Origin: Actinoplanes palleronii
Lineage (GTDB): Bacteria > Actinomycetota > Actinomycetes > Mycobacteriales > Micromonosporaceae
Length of the DNA: 64,000 nucleotides
Reading direction: 5' to 3'
NCBI RefSeq assembly: GCF_016862315.1
Contig: NZ_BOMS01000134.1
Span: 21,856-85,855 of the forward strand
Shown: one piece after another, positions 26,941-35,253 of the stretch
Numbering within the stretch: the stretch's first letter is position 1
Layout: every line of letters starts with the position of its first letter
Made by a program: the position numbers and the translations under genes
Notes under the pieces: model-generated
What the model saw: only the letters and a program-made list of their open reading frames with translations
The model's database searches: none
Told to the model about the DNA's origin: nothing

Positions 26941-27824
26941 CGGACTTTTTCTCCTGGGTGGATCGGGGGCGCCGCGGGGGCGGCGTGACGGTTGCGGGCG
27001 GGATGCCGCCCGACGGGGTCGAGGCGCAGGCGCCCGGTGCGCGGGTCGACGTCGACGTCGACCCGCAGGTCGTAGACCTCGCTGAGGTGCTCGGCGGTGA
27101 GCACCGCGAGGGGGTCGCCGGCCGCGTGGATGCGCCCGGCGTGCAGCAGCACGAGCGTGTCCGCGACCCGGGCGGCGTGGTCGAGGTCGTGCAGCACGAT
27201 GCCGACGGCGACGCCGTGCTCGTCGGCGAGGTCGCGGACCAGGTCGAGCGTCTCGATCTGGTAGCGCAGGTCCAGGTGGTTCGTCGGTTCGTCGAGCAGC
27301 ACCACGCCGGTCTGCTGGGCCAGGCAGGCGGCCAGCCAGACGCGCTGCATCTCGCCGCCGGACAGCTCGCCGACCGGCCGCTGGGCCATCTCGGTCACGC
27401 CGGTGACCGCCATGGCCGCGGCGATCGCCTCCCGGTCGGCCGGGGACGGGCCGGCGAAGCGCCGCCGGTGCGGGTGCCGGCCGAACGCGACGACCTCGCC
27501 GGCCGTCAGCCCGTGCGGGGCCTGGCGCGACTGGGAGAAGAGGGTGACCTCCCGCGCGAAGTCCCGGGCGCTCAGCAGCGACACCGCCCGGGCCGGCCGC
27601 CCGTCGCGGTGCTCGAGGGTCACCTCGCCGCCGTCCACCCGGTGCAGCCGGGCCAGCGCCCGCAGCAGCGTGGACTTGCCACTGCCGTTCGGCCCGATCA
27701 GCGCGGTCACCCGGCCGGGCGCCAGCTCCACCGAGACGCCGTGCACCACGGCGGTCTTGCCGTACCGGAGCACGAGCTGGTCACCGCGGAGCACGGCCGC
27801 GGAGGGCGCAGGCGTCGTGGACAT
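26937..27824 (-). CDS. siderophore ABC importer ATPase (FepC-like)
   Basis: 295-aa ABC ATPase: Walker A GPNGSGKST (44-52), signature LSGGEMQRV, Walker B VVLLDEPTNHLD and the His-switch region IVLHDLDHAAR, with FepC/FhuC-like spacing. It is the first gene of the three-gene operon; order ATPase, binding lipoprotein, fused permease. Transcription should start under the iron box about 100 bp upstream. Confidence 0.92.
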   Translation of the reverse strand: MSTTPAPSAAVLRGDQLVLRYGKTAVVHGVSVELAPGRVTALIGPNGSGKSTLLRALARLHRVDGGEVTLEHRDGRPARAVSLLSARDFAREVTLFSQSRQAPHGLTAGEVVAFGRHPHRRRFAGPSPADREAIAAAMAVTGVTEMAQRPVGELSGGEMQRVWLAACLAQQTGVVLLDEPTNHLDLRYQIETLDLVRDLADEHGVAVGIVLHDLDHAARVADTLVLLHAGRIHAAGDPLAVLTAEHLSEVYDLRVDVDVDPRTGRLRLDPVGRHPARNRHAAPAAPPIHPGEKVR

Positions 27825-27925
27825 CGAGCGGCTCCGAATTCGCAGGGCAGCAGGCGCGGCACGCCCGGTCGAGGCAGCCGTCGGCCTCGCTTGCGGCGTG
27901 ACCGTGCTGGCCGGCCGGAGTGAGG

Positions 27926-27944
27926 TTAGGTTTGCCTTGCCTTA
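27926..27944 (-). promoter_or_regulatory. iron box (DmdR/IdeR/DtxR-type operator)
   Basis: TTAGGTTTGCCTTGCCTTA matches the 19-bp actinobacterial iron-box consensus (TTAGGTTAGGCTAACCTAA) at 14 of 19 positions, with the symmetrical outer blocks kept. It is 102 bp upstream of the ABC ATPase start, so the operon should be repressed when iron is plentiful. Confidence 0.75.
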
Positions 27945-28013
27945 CGGAGGCTAGATGATCATCAGATTGTCGGCAATCCGGCCCTCAGGACAGGCGATAC
28001 GGGATTCCGGACA

Positions 28014-28844
28014 TCAGGCGCGATAGGCGGGCGCCTGGGCGAGCAGGCCCGGCGTCACGTTCATCACCCGCTGGAACGCGGCGATGAACGTGCTCGGCTG
28101 CGCATAACCGAGCCGTTCGGACACCCCGCGCACGTCCACGCCCTCGGAGAGCAGGGCCAGCGCCTGGTGCACGCGCAACGCCTGCCGCCACTGCGCGAAC
28201 GACAGCCCGGTCGCGCCGCGGAACGCCCGGGTGATCGTCCGATCGCTGATGCCCAGCTGGTCCGCCCACTCCTGCAGCCCGCGGTCGTCGGCGGGGTCGG
28301 CCAGCAGCGCCTCGGCGATGCCGTCGATGCGGGGATCGCCGGGCAGCTCCAGCGCGAACTGCCGCTCCGAGGGGTCGAGCACGTCGAACACGACCGCCTC
28401 GGTGCGGGCCCGCGCCTCGGCGTCGAGATCCGTGCGGACCAGGCGCAACAGCAGCGACTCCAGCAGTGGGGTCATCGTGATCGACGTCGGTCCGGCGAAC
28501 GCGACCGGGGTGCGCTCGGGGACGAAGAACGCGTCGTGCAGCTCCGCGCCGGCGGTCAGCCGGCCGCCGTGGACCACGCCGGCGGGCAGCCACAGGCCGT
28601 ACCCGGCCGGGACCGTGAAGATCCGGTTGCCGATCCGCGAGGTCAGCGTGCCGCCGCGCACCCACACCAGCTCGTGCATCGGATGCGCGTGCGGCAGCCA
28701 GTCGGTGGCGACGCCGGACACCTCCGACTCGGCGACGATCGTGAGCGGCCCCAGGTCACCGGCCGGCACCGACACGGCCCGGCGCACCACCGTCGCCGGG
28801 TCGCGCCGCCAGGTCCCCAGGCTCAGGGCGTCGTGGGCCGGCAT
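28014..28844 (-). CDS. AraC family regulator with cupin sensor
   Basis: 276-aa regulator. The N-terminal AraC-binding cupin (PHAHPMHELVWVRGG, FTVPAGYGLWLPAGVVH) is followed by an AraC DNA-binding domain (LQEWADQLGISDRTITRAF and RGVSERLGYAQPSTFIAAFQ). The ATG at 28844 is the first plausible start; upstream frame is low-complexity and no clear ribosome binding site is seen, so it may be leaderless. It lies upstream of the siderophore importer on the same strand, with the iron box between them; siderophore uptake loci often have their own AraC activator, which is a reasonable inference here. Confidence 0.85.
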   Translation of the reverse strand: MPAHDALSLGTWRRDPATVVRRAVSVPAGDLGPLTIVAESEVSGVATDWLPHAHPMHELVWVRGGTLTSRIGNRIFTVPAGYGLWLPAGVVHGGRLTAGAELHDAFFVPERTPVAFAGPTSITMTPLLESLLLRLVRTDLDAEARARTEAVVFDVLDPSERQFALELPGDPRIDGIAEALLADPADDRGLQEWADQLGISDRTITRAFRGATGLSFAQWRQALRVHQALALLSEGVDVRGVSERLGYAQPSTFIAAFQRVMNVTPGLLAQAPAYRA

Positions 28845-29074
28845 GCCGACGAGGGTACGCGAGCGATCTTCACCATCCGCGCCGTCAGGCGGCGTCAGCG
28901 CCGCTTCGGCAAAATTCCTGAGGGGTACGCAGGGTCTGGCGCCCGGCCGGTGACCGCCGTCACCCTTCGTGATGGGTCCTCTGAACGGCCATCCGGCAAC
29001 GGACTCAGGGGCGACTTCCGATGTGGAGAAAAGCCCGTTTTCGTCATCAAAGCTATCCTGAGGATGGAGCGTTG

Positions 29075-30283
29075 ATGAAGAAGATTGCTCGTGTGGTGAC
29101 CGTAGGTGGCCTCGGTGTTCTCGCCGCACTCGCCACGGCAGCCGGGCCCGCCCAGGCCTCGGGCGCCAACCAGGCGCCGGTGACCAAGCAAGCGGGCGGT
29201 TGCTGCAACGATTCCGGAGACACCGGACAGGTCGTCGGCTGGTACACATCTCAGCAGGCGTGCACGGTCGCGGGCCAGTTCGGCCGGGACAACTCCGACT
29301 GGAGCGACTTCGACGTCACGTACGTGACGGTCGGCGAGCGGCGCGGGACGTGGGCACTGCGGATCCTCACCGACGGTGACTGGTTGCAGCCGGGCTTCCG
29401 GCCGTACGGCCCGTCGCTGGTCGCGGCGTACCCGCTGCTGCCGGGACGTCCGGGCTGGATCCGGCCGCGGCACCTCCGCCCGGCCACCTTCTTCGTCGGG
29501 CCGCAGGGTGGCTTCATCTCCGGACACCAGGGCGGCTTCGGCGGTGGACGTCCGGGCAGCGTCTTCGTCGGCCCGCAGGGGGGATTCAACCCGGGACATG
29601 GCGGTTTCAACCCCGGCCACGGTGGGTTCAACCCCGGCCACGGTGGGTTCAACCCCGGCCACGGTGGGTTCAACCCCGGGCACGCTGGTGGTGGACACCA
29701 CGGGGGCTTCAACCCGGGACACCAGGGGGGTAACAACTCCGGACACCAGGGTGGTTGGAACCCGGGACACCAGGGGGGTTCCAACTCCGGTCACGGTGGC
29801 GGTTCCAACTCCGGGCACGGCGGGGGCTCCAACTCCGGGCACGGCGGGGGCTCCGGCCCGGGGCACTCCGGTGGCGGGCAGTCGGGCGGCTCGGGGCACT
29901 CGGGTGGGGGTATGTCCGGTGGTGGCGCTCCTGGCGGTGGGTCGTCCGGTGGCGGCGCTTCCGGTGGCTCCGGGCACAGCGGCGGCGGGGCTTCCGGTGG
30001 CTCGTCGGGTGGCTCGTCCGGTGGCGCTTCTGGTGGTCAGCAGGGTGGCGGCTCGTCCGGTGGTGGCTCCGGGCACTCGGGTGGCGGCTCGTCCGGTGGT
30101 GGCCAGCCTGGTGGCGGCTCGTCCGGTGGTGGCCAGCCCGGCGGCGGCTCGTCCGGTGGCGGCGCGTCGGGCGGTGGCTCGGGGCACTCGGGTGGCGGCT
30201 CGTCGGGTGGTCAGCAGGGTGGCGGCTCGTCCGGTGGTGGCTCCGGCCACTCCGGCGGCGGCGCGTCCGGTGGCACCCGCTGA
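29075..30283 (+). CDS. secreted Gly-rich repeat protein
   Basis: 402-aa exported protein. Signal peptide MKKIARVVTVGGLGV...AQA, then a 90-residue Cys-containing region (GGCCNDSGDTG, TSQQACTV). This is followed by a long low-complexity region: about five tandem GFNPGHG heptapeptides, then GGxNSGH/GGWNPGH units, then about 150 residues of GGGSSGGG/SGHSGGG. The ATG at 29075 follows GGAGCG. This composition suits a cell-surface or matrix (possibly adhesive or elastic) protein; the function is unknown. The repeat region is internally repetitive DNA and prone to length change. Confidence 0.8.
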   Translation: MKKIARVVTVGGLGVLAALATAAGPAQASGANQAPVTKQAGGCCNDSGDTGQVVGWYTSQQACTVAGQFGRDNSDWSDFDVTYVTVGERRGTWALRILTDGDWLQPGFRPYGPSLVAAYPLLPGRPGWIRPRHLRPATFFVGPQGGFISGHQGGFGGGRPGSVFVGPQGGFNPGHGGFNPGHGGFNPGHGGFNPGHGGFNPGHAGGGHHGGFNPGHQGGNNSGHQGGWNPGHQGGSNSGHGGGSNSGHGGGSNSGHGGGSGPGHSGGGQSGGSGHSGGGMSGGGAPGGGSSGGGASGGSGHSGGGASGGSSGGSSGGASGGQQGGGSSGGGSGHSGGGSSGGGQPGGGSSGGGQPGGGSSGGGASGGGSGHSGGGSSGGQQGGGSSGGGSGHSGGGASGGTR

Positions 30284-30332
30284 TGCGATCTCTCACTGAC
30301 GTCGGGGAGACATAACCCTCGGCCAATCCCGG

Positions 30333-30388
30333 CAACAGCCCTCGATCGATCATCCCCGCACTCCGGGAAGGCCGATCGGGGGCTGTTG
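30333..30388. terminator. candidate terminator hairpin after the Gly-rich gene
   Basis: 16-base arms (CAACAGCCCTCGATCG / CGATCGGGGGCTGTTG, one mismatch) separated by 24 bases, 50 bases after the stop. Confidence 0.5.
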
Positions 30389-30442
30389 GTATGCCGGCGC
30401 GCTATTCCTCAGGAGCGCGGAGCATGAGCCGAATCATAAAGC

Positions 30443-30503
30443 GAACGCTCGTTCTTGACACGGGGCACTGCCGCCTCCAGACTCAAAAACGAACAGTCGT
30501 TCG
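30443..30503. promoter_or_regulatory. promoter with paired TetR-like operators
   Basis: Two matching inverted repeats, GAACGCTCGTTC (30443-30454) and CGAACAGTCGTTCG (30490-30503), bracket a promoter: -35 TTGACA (30455-30460), 17-base spacer, -10 CAGACT (30478-30483). The gene at 30518 follows with an AAGGAG site. The layout implies repression by a TetR-type protein; no tetR gene is adjacent. Confidence 0.6.
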
Positions 30504-30517
30504 CTAAGGAGAAGCTC

Positions 30518-31570
30518 ATGTCCACCCAGGTACAGCCCGAGACCACCACGGCCACGCCGTCGCCCTGGCCGAGGGTCGCCGCCGCGGTGGCTCTGCTCAC
30601 CGTGATCATCAGCGTGCTGCTCACCGCGTTCGCCTGGCCGTCGGTGCACTCGTCGCTGCACGACGTGCCGATCGCCGTGGCCGGCCCGGCCGCCGCGGCC
30701 GACCAGGTGATCGCCACCCTCGACACGAAGATGCCCGGCGCGTTCGACGTCACCCGCGTCGCCGACAGCGCCGCCGCCGAGCAGCTGATCCGCGACCGCG
30801 AGGTCTACGGCGCGATCGACCTCAGCAGCGGCACCCCGCACCTGCTGACCGCCTCGGCCGGCAGCGCCTCGATCGCGCAGTCCCTGCAGGCCCTCGGCAC
30901 CGCTCTCGCGCAGGCGCAGGCACCGGGCAGCGGCCCGGCGGTCACCACCCGCGACGTCGTCGCCCTGCCCGCCGACGACCCGCGCGGCGCCGGCCTGTCC
31001 GCCGCGGCCCTGCCCCTCGTGATGGGCGGCCTGCTCACCGCGGTGCTGCTCACCAACCTGCTGCGCGGCACCACCCGCCGGGTCACCGGCGCGCTGACCT
31101 TCGCGGTCACCGGCGGGCTGGCCATGGCCGCGATCCTGCAGTTCTGGTTCGGCTCGATCGACGGCTCCTACCTGGCCAACGCCGGCGCGATCGCCCTGAC
31201 CATCGGCGCCATCTCGATGACCCTGCTCGGGCTGGAGGCACTGTTCGGCTACCCGGGCTTCGGGCTCGGCGCGGTGCTGATGATGCTGGTCGGCAACCCG
31301 TTCTCCGGCCTCACCAGCGCACCCGAGATGCTGCCCGGCTGGGGTGGCGCTTTCGGTCAGCTGCTCCCGCCGGGTGCCGGTGGACAGCTGCTGCGCTCGA
31401 CCGCGTTCTTCGACGGCCACGGCGCCGCGCACGCCACCGTCGTACTGATCTCCTGGCTTGTTCTTGGTGTTGTTCTCTGCCTGGTCAGCGGAGTGCGCGC
31501 GGGTCGCGCCCGCACCACCGCCCCGGTGACCGGCGCCGCATCCCCCGCTGTCACCCCTGCCACGGTCTGA
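30518..31570 (+). CDS. multi-pass membrane protein (ABC-2/YhgE-Pip-like)
   Basis: 350-aa protein with one N-terminal membrane helix, an extracytoplasmic loop of about 110 residues (HDVPIAVAGPAAAADQ ... REVYGAIDL), then five or six membrane helices (LPLVMGGLLTAVLLTNLL onward) and a short polar tail. This layout matches ABC-2-type/YhgE-like membrane proteins, but no ATPase is encoded nearby. The ATG at 30518 follows AAGGAG. It is controlled by the operator-flanked promoter just upstream. Function not established. Confidence 0.7.
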   Translation: MSTQVQPETTTATPSPWPRVAAAVALLTVIISVLLTAFAWPSVHSSLHDVPIAVAGPAAAADQVIATLDTKMPGAFDVTRVADSAAAEQLIRDREVYGAIDLSSGTPHLLTASAGSASIAQSLQALGTALAQAQAPGSGPAVTTRDVVALPADDPRGAGLSAAALPLVMGGLLTAVLLTNLLRGTTRRVTGALTFAVTGGLAMAAILQFWFGSIDGSYLANAGAIALTIGAISMTLLGLEALFGYPGFGLGAVLMMLVGNPFSGLTSAPEMLPGWGGAFGQLLPPGAGGQLLRSTAFFDGHGAAHATVVLISWLVLGVVLCLVSGVRAGRARTTAPVTGAASPAVTPATV

Positions 31571-31624
31571 GTGATTTGCCCGAGGTGGGGGTATGCAGCA
31601 GCGAATGATCAGAGCAGCGCACTC

Positions 31625-32686
31625 ATGACGGTGTCCCTCGACTCGGCCCAGCCTGCCGAGGACGGCGCCGCCGAGCCCGGTGCCGCCGCCGAGCCCGGTC
31701 GCAAGCGCCGCTGGGCCCGGCGCGCCGCCGTCGCCGCGGTGATCGTCCTGTTCGCTGTCGAGCTCGTTCTCGGCTGGTCGTCGCTGTCCTCGGCGCTCGG
31801 CCAGCTGAGAGCGCCGCACCTGGGCTGGCTCGCCGCCGCGGTGATCGCCGAGCTGGCGGCGATGGGTACCTACGCGCGAATGCAGCACACCCTGCTGCGC
31901 TCCGCCGGGCTGAAGGTGCCGCTCTACCGCAACATCGCGCTCGCCTACGCCGCCCACTCGCTCAACGAGACCCTGCCGGGTGGCCCGGCGTTCTCCACCA
32001 AGTTCAACTTCCAGCAGATGCGCCGCTTCGGCGCGACACCCGCGGTCGCCGCCTGGTGCATCGCGCTGTCCGGCATCCTGTCCACCACGGCACTCGCGGT
32101 GGTCACCGTGGTCGGTGCGCTCTTCGCCGGCGGCACCCCGCACTGGTACGGACTGGCCGCCCTGGTCACCGCCATCGCCCTGCTGGTGTTCGGCGTCCGC
32201 CGGGTCAGCCGCCGCCCCGCCGCGCTGGAGCCCGCGACCCGGGCGGTCCTGGCGCGGTTCAACCGGCTCCGCCGCCGCCCCGCCGAGCAGGGCCTGGACA
32301 AGATCCGGCACTTCGTCGGCCAGCTCGGCGCCGCCCGCCTGACCCCCGGCCGTGGGCTCGCCGCCGCGGTCTTCGCGGTGCTCAACTGGGGGCTCGACGC
32401 CGCCTGCCTGTGGATGTGCGTCCGGGCGGTCAGCGACGCGCCGGTCAACGCCGTCCAGCTGCTGCTCGCCTTCTGCGCGGGGATGGCCGCCGGCACCGTG
32501 ACCCTGGTCCCCGGTGGGCTCGGCATCATCGACAGCGCGCTGATCCTCGGCCTGGCCGGCGGGGGAGTGCCGACCGGCACCGCGATCGCCGCCGTCGTGC
32601 TCTACCGGATCATCAGCTTCGGCTTCATCATCGGCGCGGGCTGGATCACCTGGCTCGTCATGCGCCACCGCCACCGCACGGCGTGA
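31625..32686 (+). CDS. UPF0104/AglD-like (lysylphosphatidylglycerol synthase transmembrane domain) protein
   Basis: 353-aa membrane protein with about eight helices and the UPF0104/LPG_synthase_TM signature: AYAAHSLNETLPGGPAFSTKF followed by a C-terminal GTVTLVPGGLGIIDSALILG. Relatives include the flippase half of MprF and archaeal AglD; proteins with only the membrane domain are presumed lipid-linked transporters. There is no catalytic synthase domain. The ATG at 31625 is used; a GTG at 31571 overlapping the upstream stop is possible. Confidence 0.8.
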   Translation: MTVSLDSAQPAEDGAAEPGAAAEPGRKRRWARRAAVAAVIVLFAVELVLGWSSLSSALGQLRAPHLGWLAAAVIAELAAMGTYARMQHTLLRSAGLKVPLYRNIALAYAAHSLNETLPGGPAFSTKFNFQQMRRFGATPAVAAWCIALSGILSTTALAVVTVVGALFAGGTPHWYGLAALVTAIALLVFGVRRVSRRPAALEPATRAVLARFNRLRRRPAEQGLDKIRHFVGQLGAARLTPGRGLAAAVFAVLNWGLDAACLWMCVRAVSDAPVNAVQLLLAFCAGMAAGTVTLVPGGLGIIDSALILGLAGGGVPTGTAIAAVVLYRIISFGFIIGAGWITWLVMRHRHRTA

Positions 32687-32716
32687 CGAAGACCCGGCCC
32701 GGGTACTGCCTTTTCC

Positions 32717-33532
32717 ATGACTCCCCGCCCGGTCCGTGTCCTCACGGCACTGTTGATCGCCACGGCTGTGGCCACCGTCGTGGTCGAGGTGCTCAATTTC
32801 TGGTACGCACCGGAGCGCGGCGCCGGCTTCGTGGTGCGGACGGGCTGGGCGCTCGTTCGTACCCTCGGGTGGTTGATCTTGATCTTCCAGGTCCGCCGGG
32901 CTCGGGCCACCGCCAAGCCGCTGAGTCTGATTCTGACCATGACCACGCTGTTCGCGGTCGGTCGCCTGATCGTCCCGTCCTCGGGCCGCCCGGCGCTGCC
33001 CGGCCTGATCAGTTTCGGCGTGCTCGCGCTGCTCTGCCTGACCGTGGTGGTGCTGCTCCACCGCCACCCGGGCATCGACGCGCACCTGATCCACCAGCCG
33101 CGGCGACCGGTTCTGACCAGGGAGGGCCTGAGCCTGCGGGAGGCCCCGCCGAGCGACCCGTGGGTGCTGACCGCCCGGCTGGCCTCGTTCAGCTACAGCC
33201 CGTTGATGCTGGTCCCGGCCCTGACCGCGGTCGGCACGCTGCGGCACCGCCCGGAGTGGACCCTGGCCGTGATCCTCTGGATCCTGGCCGGCATCGCGGT
33301 GAGTTACGTGGCCCTGCTGTCCGCTTATTTCATCGGCCGGGGCAGCCACCGCGCCCGCGCCGCATTGACCTCGACCACGCTGGCGGTGCTGGCCTTCGAC
33401 CTGCCGCTGTGCTGGATCCTGCTGGGCGAGGACGGCTTGATCCGCGACGGCGCGCCCTTGGTGGTGGCGGCCGCCATCACCGTGTACGCCCTGCGGCGAG
33501 CCGCCCACACACCCGCCCGAGCCGCCGTGTAG
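32717..33532 (+). CDS. hypothetical membrane protein (271 aa)
   Basis: Seven or eight hydrophobic segments across the whole length (for example LTALLIATAVATVVVEVLNF, LISFGVLALLCLTVVVLL and ALTSTTLAVLAFDLPLCWIL), with one cytoplasmic loop around residues 120-155. Family not recognised. It follows the UPF0104 gene by 30 bases on the same strand and is probably co-transcribed. A 49-base piece of its 3' region is duplicated at 34985-35033. Confidence 0.7.
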   Translation: MTPRPVRVLTALLIATAVATVVVEVLNFWYAPERGAGFVVRTGWALVRTLGWLILIFQVRRARATAKPLSLILTMTTLFAVGRLIVPSSGRPALPGLISFGVLALLCLTVVVLLHRHPGIDAHLIHQPRRPVLTREGLSLREAPPSDPWVLTARLASFSYSPLMLVPALTAVGTLRHRPEWTLAVILWILAGIAVSYVALLSAYFIGRGSHRARAALTSTTLAVLAFDLPLCWILLGEDGLIRDGAPLVVAAAITVYALRRAAHTPARAAV

Positions 33533-33547
33533 CCCGGCGGGCTCGAG

Positions 33548-33624
33548 GTTGCTGTGTGGGGACTTTGGGTGCGCTCCGCGCCGTAACTTCACACGGTTGT
33601 TGGGTGGGGTTTTTGGGTGCGCTC
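33548..33624 (+). repeat. 29-bp imperfect tandem repeat
   Basis: A 29-base unit ending TTTGGGTGCGCTC occurs at 33548-33576 and 33596-33624 (25 of 29 identical, period 48), in the gap after the membrane protein gene and before the frameshifted SMI1/KNR4 gene. Confidence 0.75.
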
Positions 33625-33632
33625 GCGGCCGG

Positions 33633-34510
33633 TCAGCGGTCGTAGGAGTGTGGACCGCCGAGCCAGTAGCTCAGATATTCGGACTGGACGTCGCCGGTGA
33701 GCAAGTCGGCCAGTGTGGTGGCGAATCCGGTTTCGTACCGTTCCCAGAGCGGTCCCCGCTCCTTGAACATCACGGGCCAGTCGCCGTGCCGGGCTTGACG
33801 TGCCAGAACAGGAAATCGCCGTTCCCGGTGTGCCCCCAGGAGATCAGGTCGTCGCCGGGCTCGAACCATGCGGGAATGTCTTCCCGCTCCGGGTTCCAGT
33901 GCGACGCGTCACCCAGGTGCCAGTCCCGCCGCCAATTGCCCCGGCCGAAGAACTCCGCGCCGACACACTCGTGGGCATACGAGTTGTGCTCGGCCAAGTT
34001 CGCCCACTCCTCGGGTGCGTCGCAGGCGCACACATGGACGTGGTCATCGACCGATCCCGGGCCGTAAGCGTCGATGAATGCCTTGTAGTCGCCGGGCAGT
34101 GTGACGCCGAGTTCGGTCTCCACCGCTGACCAGTCCCTGCGCTCCTCGGCCTGATCGGCCAGGGGTGGCAAGCCCAGGATCTCCGCCAGGTGCGCGGCAG
34201 CCTCGGCCGGTGTCCGGTGTGATTCGGCGCGGTCCGCGACGGTGCGTTCACCGGACACGGTGTCGTCCGGCCGGAGCAGGTCACCGCCGGTGCCGCTCAC
34301 GACTGCGTACGACTCGGTGAGCTCGACGACGACCAGGTCCACGTCGCGCGGCTGCCGGCCGGACTCGTTGCAGGCAAGGTGGAAGCGTTCACCTGGCTCT
34401 GCCCAGCGCCGTCGGTGATAATCCGGCTCGCCGTCAAGCCGCCACCCGTCCGCAACGGCTTCGACGGAATCGATGGAGAACGCGAAACGCTCAATACGCA
34501 CGACCAGCAT
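33633..34510 (-). pseudogene. SMI1/KNR4-like protein, frameshifted
   Basis: SMI1/KNR4-family protein: ERRDWSAVETELGVTLPGDYKAFIDAYG is the family core, then LISWGHTGNGDFLFWHVKPGT. That frame stops at 33770-33772. The continuation (GDWPVMFKERGPLWERY ... DVQSEYLSYWLGG) lies in a second frame ending at 33633. Restoring one base near 33785-33786 joins them as KPGTGDWPVMF, so a single-base deletion is inferred. Family members are often immunity proteins of polymorphic toxin systems. The start is ATG at 34510 (AAGGG upstream); 34531 is possible. Confidence 0.7.
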
Positions 34511-34595
34511 TTTGCACGCCCTTGAGGACATGGTCCGTACCGCGGTGCTACGTCAACTGTGTCGTCTGCCCGCCGGCCGCCGGTAGATTCCGCGC

Positions 34596-34943
34596 GTGGA
34601 CCGTGATCACCTCCTGAGCTTGTTGGATCCGAAGGACGAGGTGCTGGCCGCGTGTCGGCGAGCGGTGCTGTACGGCAGGCGGTGGCGGGTCTACTCGACG
34701 CCGGTGCCGGCTCCTGATCTGGTGTGGATCTACACCATCCGGGAGGCGCAGCTGCGGGAAGCGGAGACTGCGACGCTCGGCTTCACCTCGGCCCTCGAAG
34801 CCTTACGGTCGCTCGGCAACAAGGCGGTGTGTCTCGGGTACGCGGTGGGCGCGGACAACCCGCCGTATCACTTCCAGCTGTTCCTCAACCACGACTCGAC
34901 GGCCGTCGTGGCCTGCCTGGGGTTCGCACTGCCCGATCGTTAA
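34596..34943 (+). CDS. hypothetical protein (115 aa)
   Basis: Small soluble protein starting with GTG at 34596 (MDRDHLLSLLDPKDEV) and ending AVVACLGFALPDR. No membrane segment or known motif. Divergent from the SMI1/KNR4 gene with 85 bp between. Good third-position GC bias supports coding. Function unknown; the neighbourhood suggests an accessory or immunity-type gene. Confidence 0.55.
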   Translation: MDRDHLLSLLDPKDEVLAACRRAVLYGRRWRVYSTPVPAPDLVWIYTIREAQLREAETATLGFTSALEALRSLGNKAVCLGYAVGADNPPYHFQLFLNHDSTAVVACLGFALPDR

Positions 34944-35253
34944 TCACCGCAGGCCGCGGGTCAGGACACTGCGGCAGTTGAACTCATTGACCTCGACCAC
35001 GCCGGCGGTGCTGGCTTTCGCCCTGCCGCTGTGTCGTTGACCGCACGGTTCGTGACCGTGAGGCATGAATAAGTGATTTATTCGGCTTTCACCTCGTCTT
35101 CACTCTTGTGGCTCATGCTTTTTCGCCTTTTAAATGCGTGTCTTGATACTCGAAATATTCGTCGCAGTGCTGATTAAGCTGGTGGGCGTGACGCTGATCG
35201 CGGCGGATTGAGGCGGCTGGGCCGTCGGTCCGGAGCGAAGTATCTGACGAGTT
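34944..35253. other. 310-bp gap with a gene fragment and AT-rich DNA
   Basis: Contains the 49-base duplicate of the membrane gene (34985-35033) and a GAATAA/TTATTC hairpin (35067-35083). The rest is clearly more AT-rich than the surrounding DNA. No gene seen. Confidence 0.6.
34985..35033 (+). repeat. duplicated 49-bp fragment of the membrane protein gene at 33363-33411
   Basis: 46 of 49 bases match 33363-33411, inside the gene at 32717-33532 (region coding LTSTTLAVLAFDLPL). In this copy the frame soon stops (CR*), so it is a remnant. Confidence 0.85.

Noticed and set aside
25882..27824. Siderophore biosynthesis cluster
   Set aside because: Only transport and regulator genes are present; no NRPS or NIS synthetase genes occur in the window.
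29580..30280. Possible CRISPR-like array or satellite
   Set aside because: The short repeats are codon repeats of a Gly-rich protein in frame, with no spacer/repeat structure of CRISPR type.
30434..33592. 1052-aa minus-strand open frame opposite three membrane protein genes
   Set aside because: His/Gly/Arg-rich antisense translation without domains; the plus frames have clean membrane helices and ribosome binding sites.
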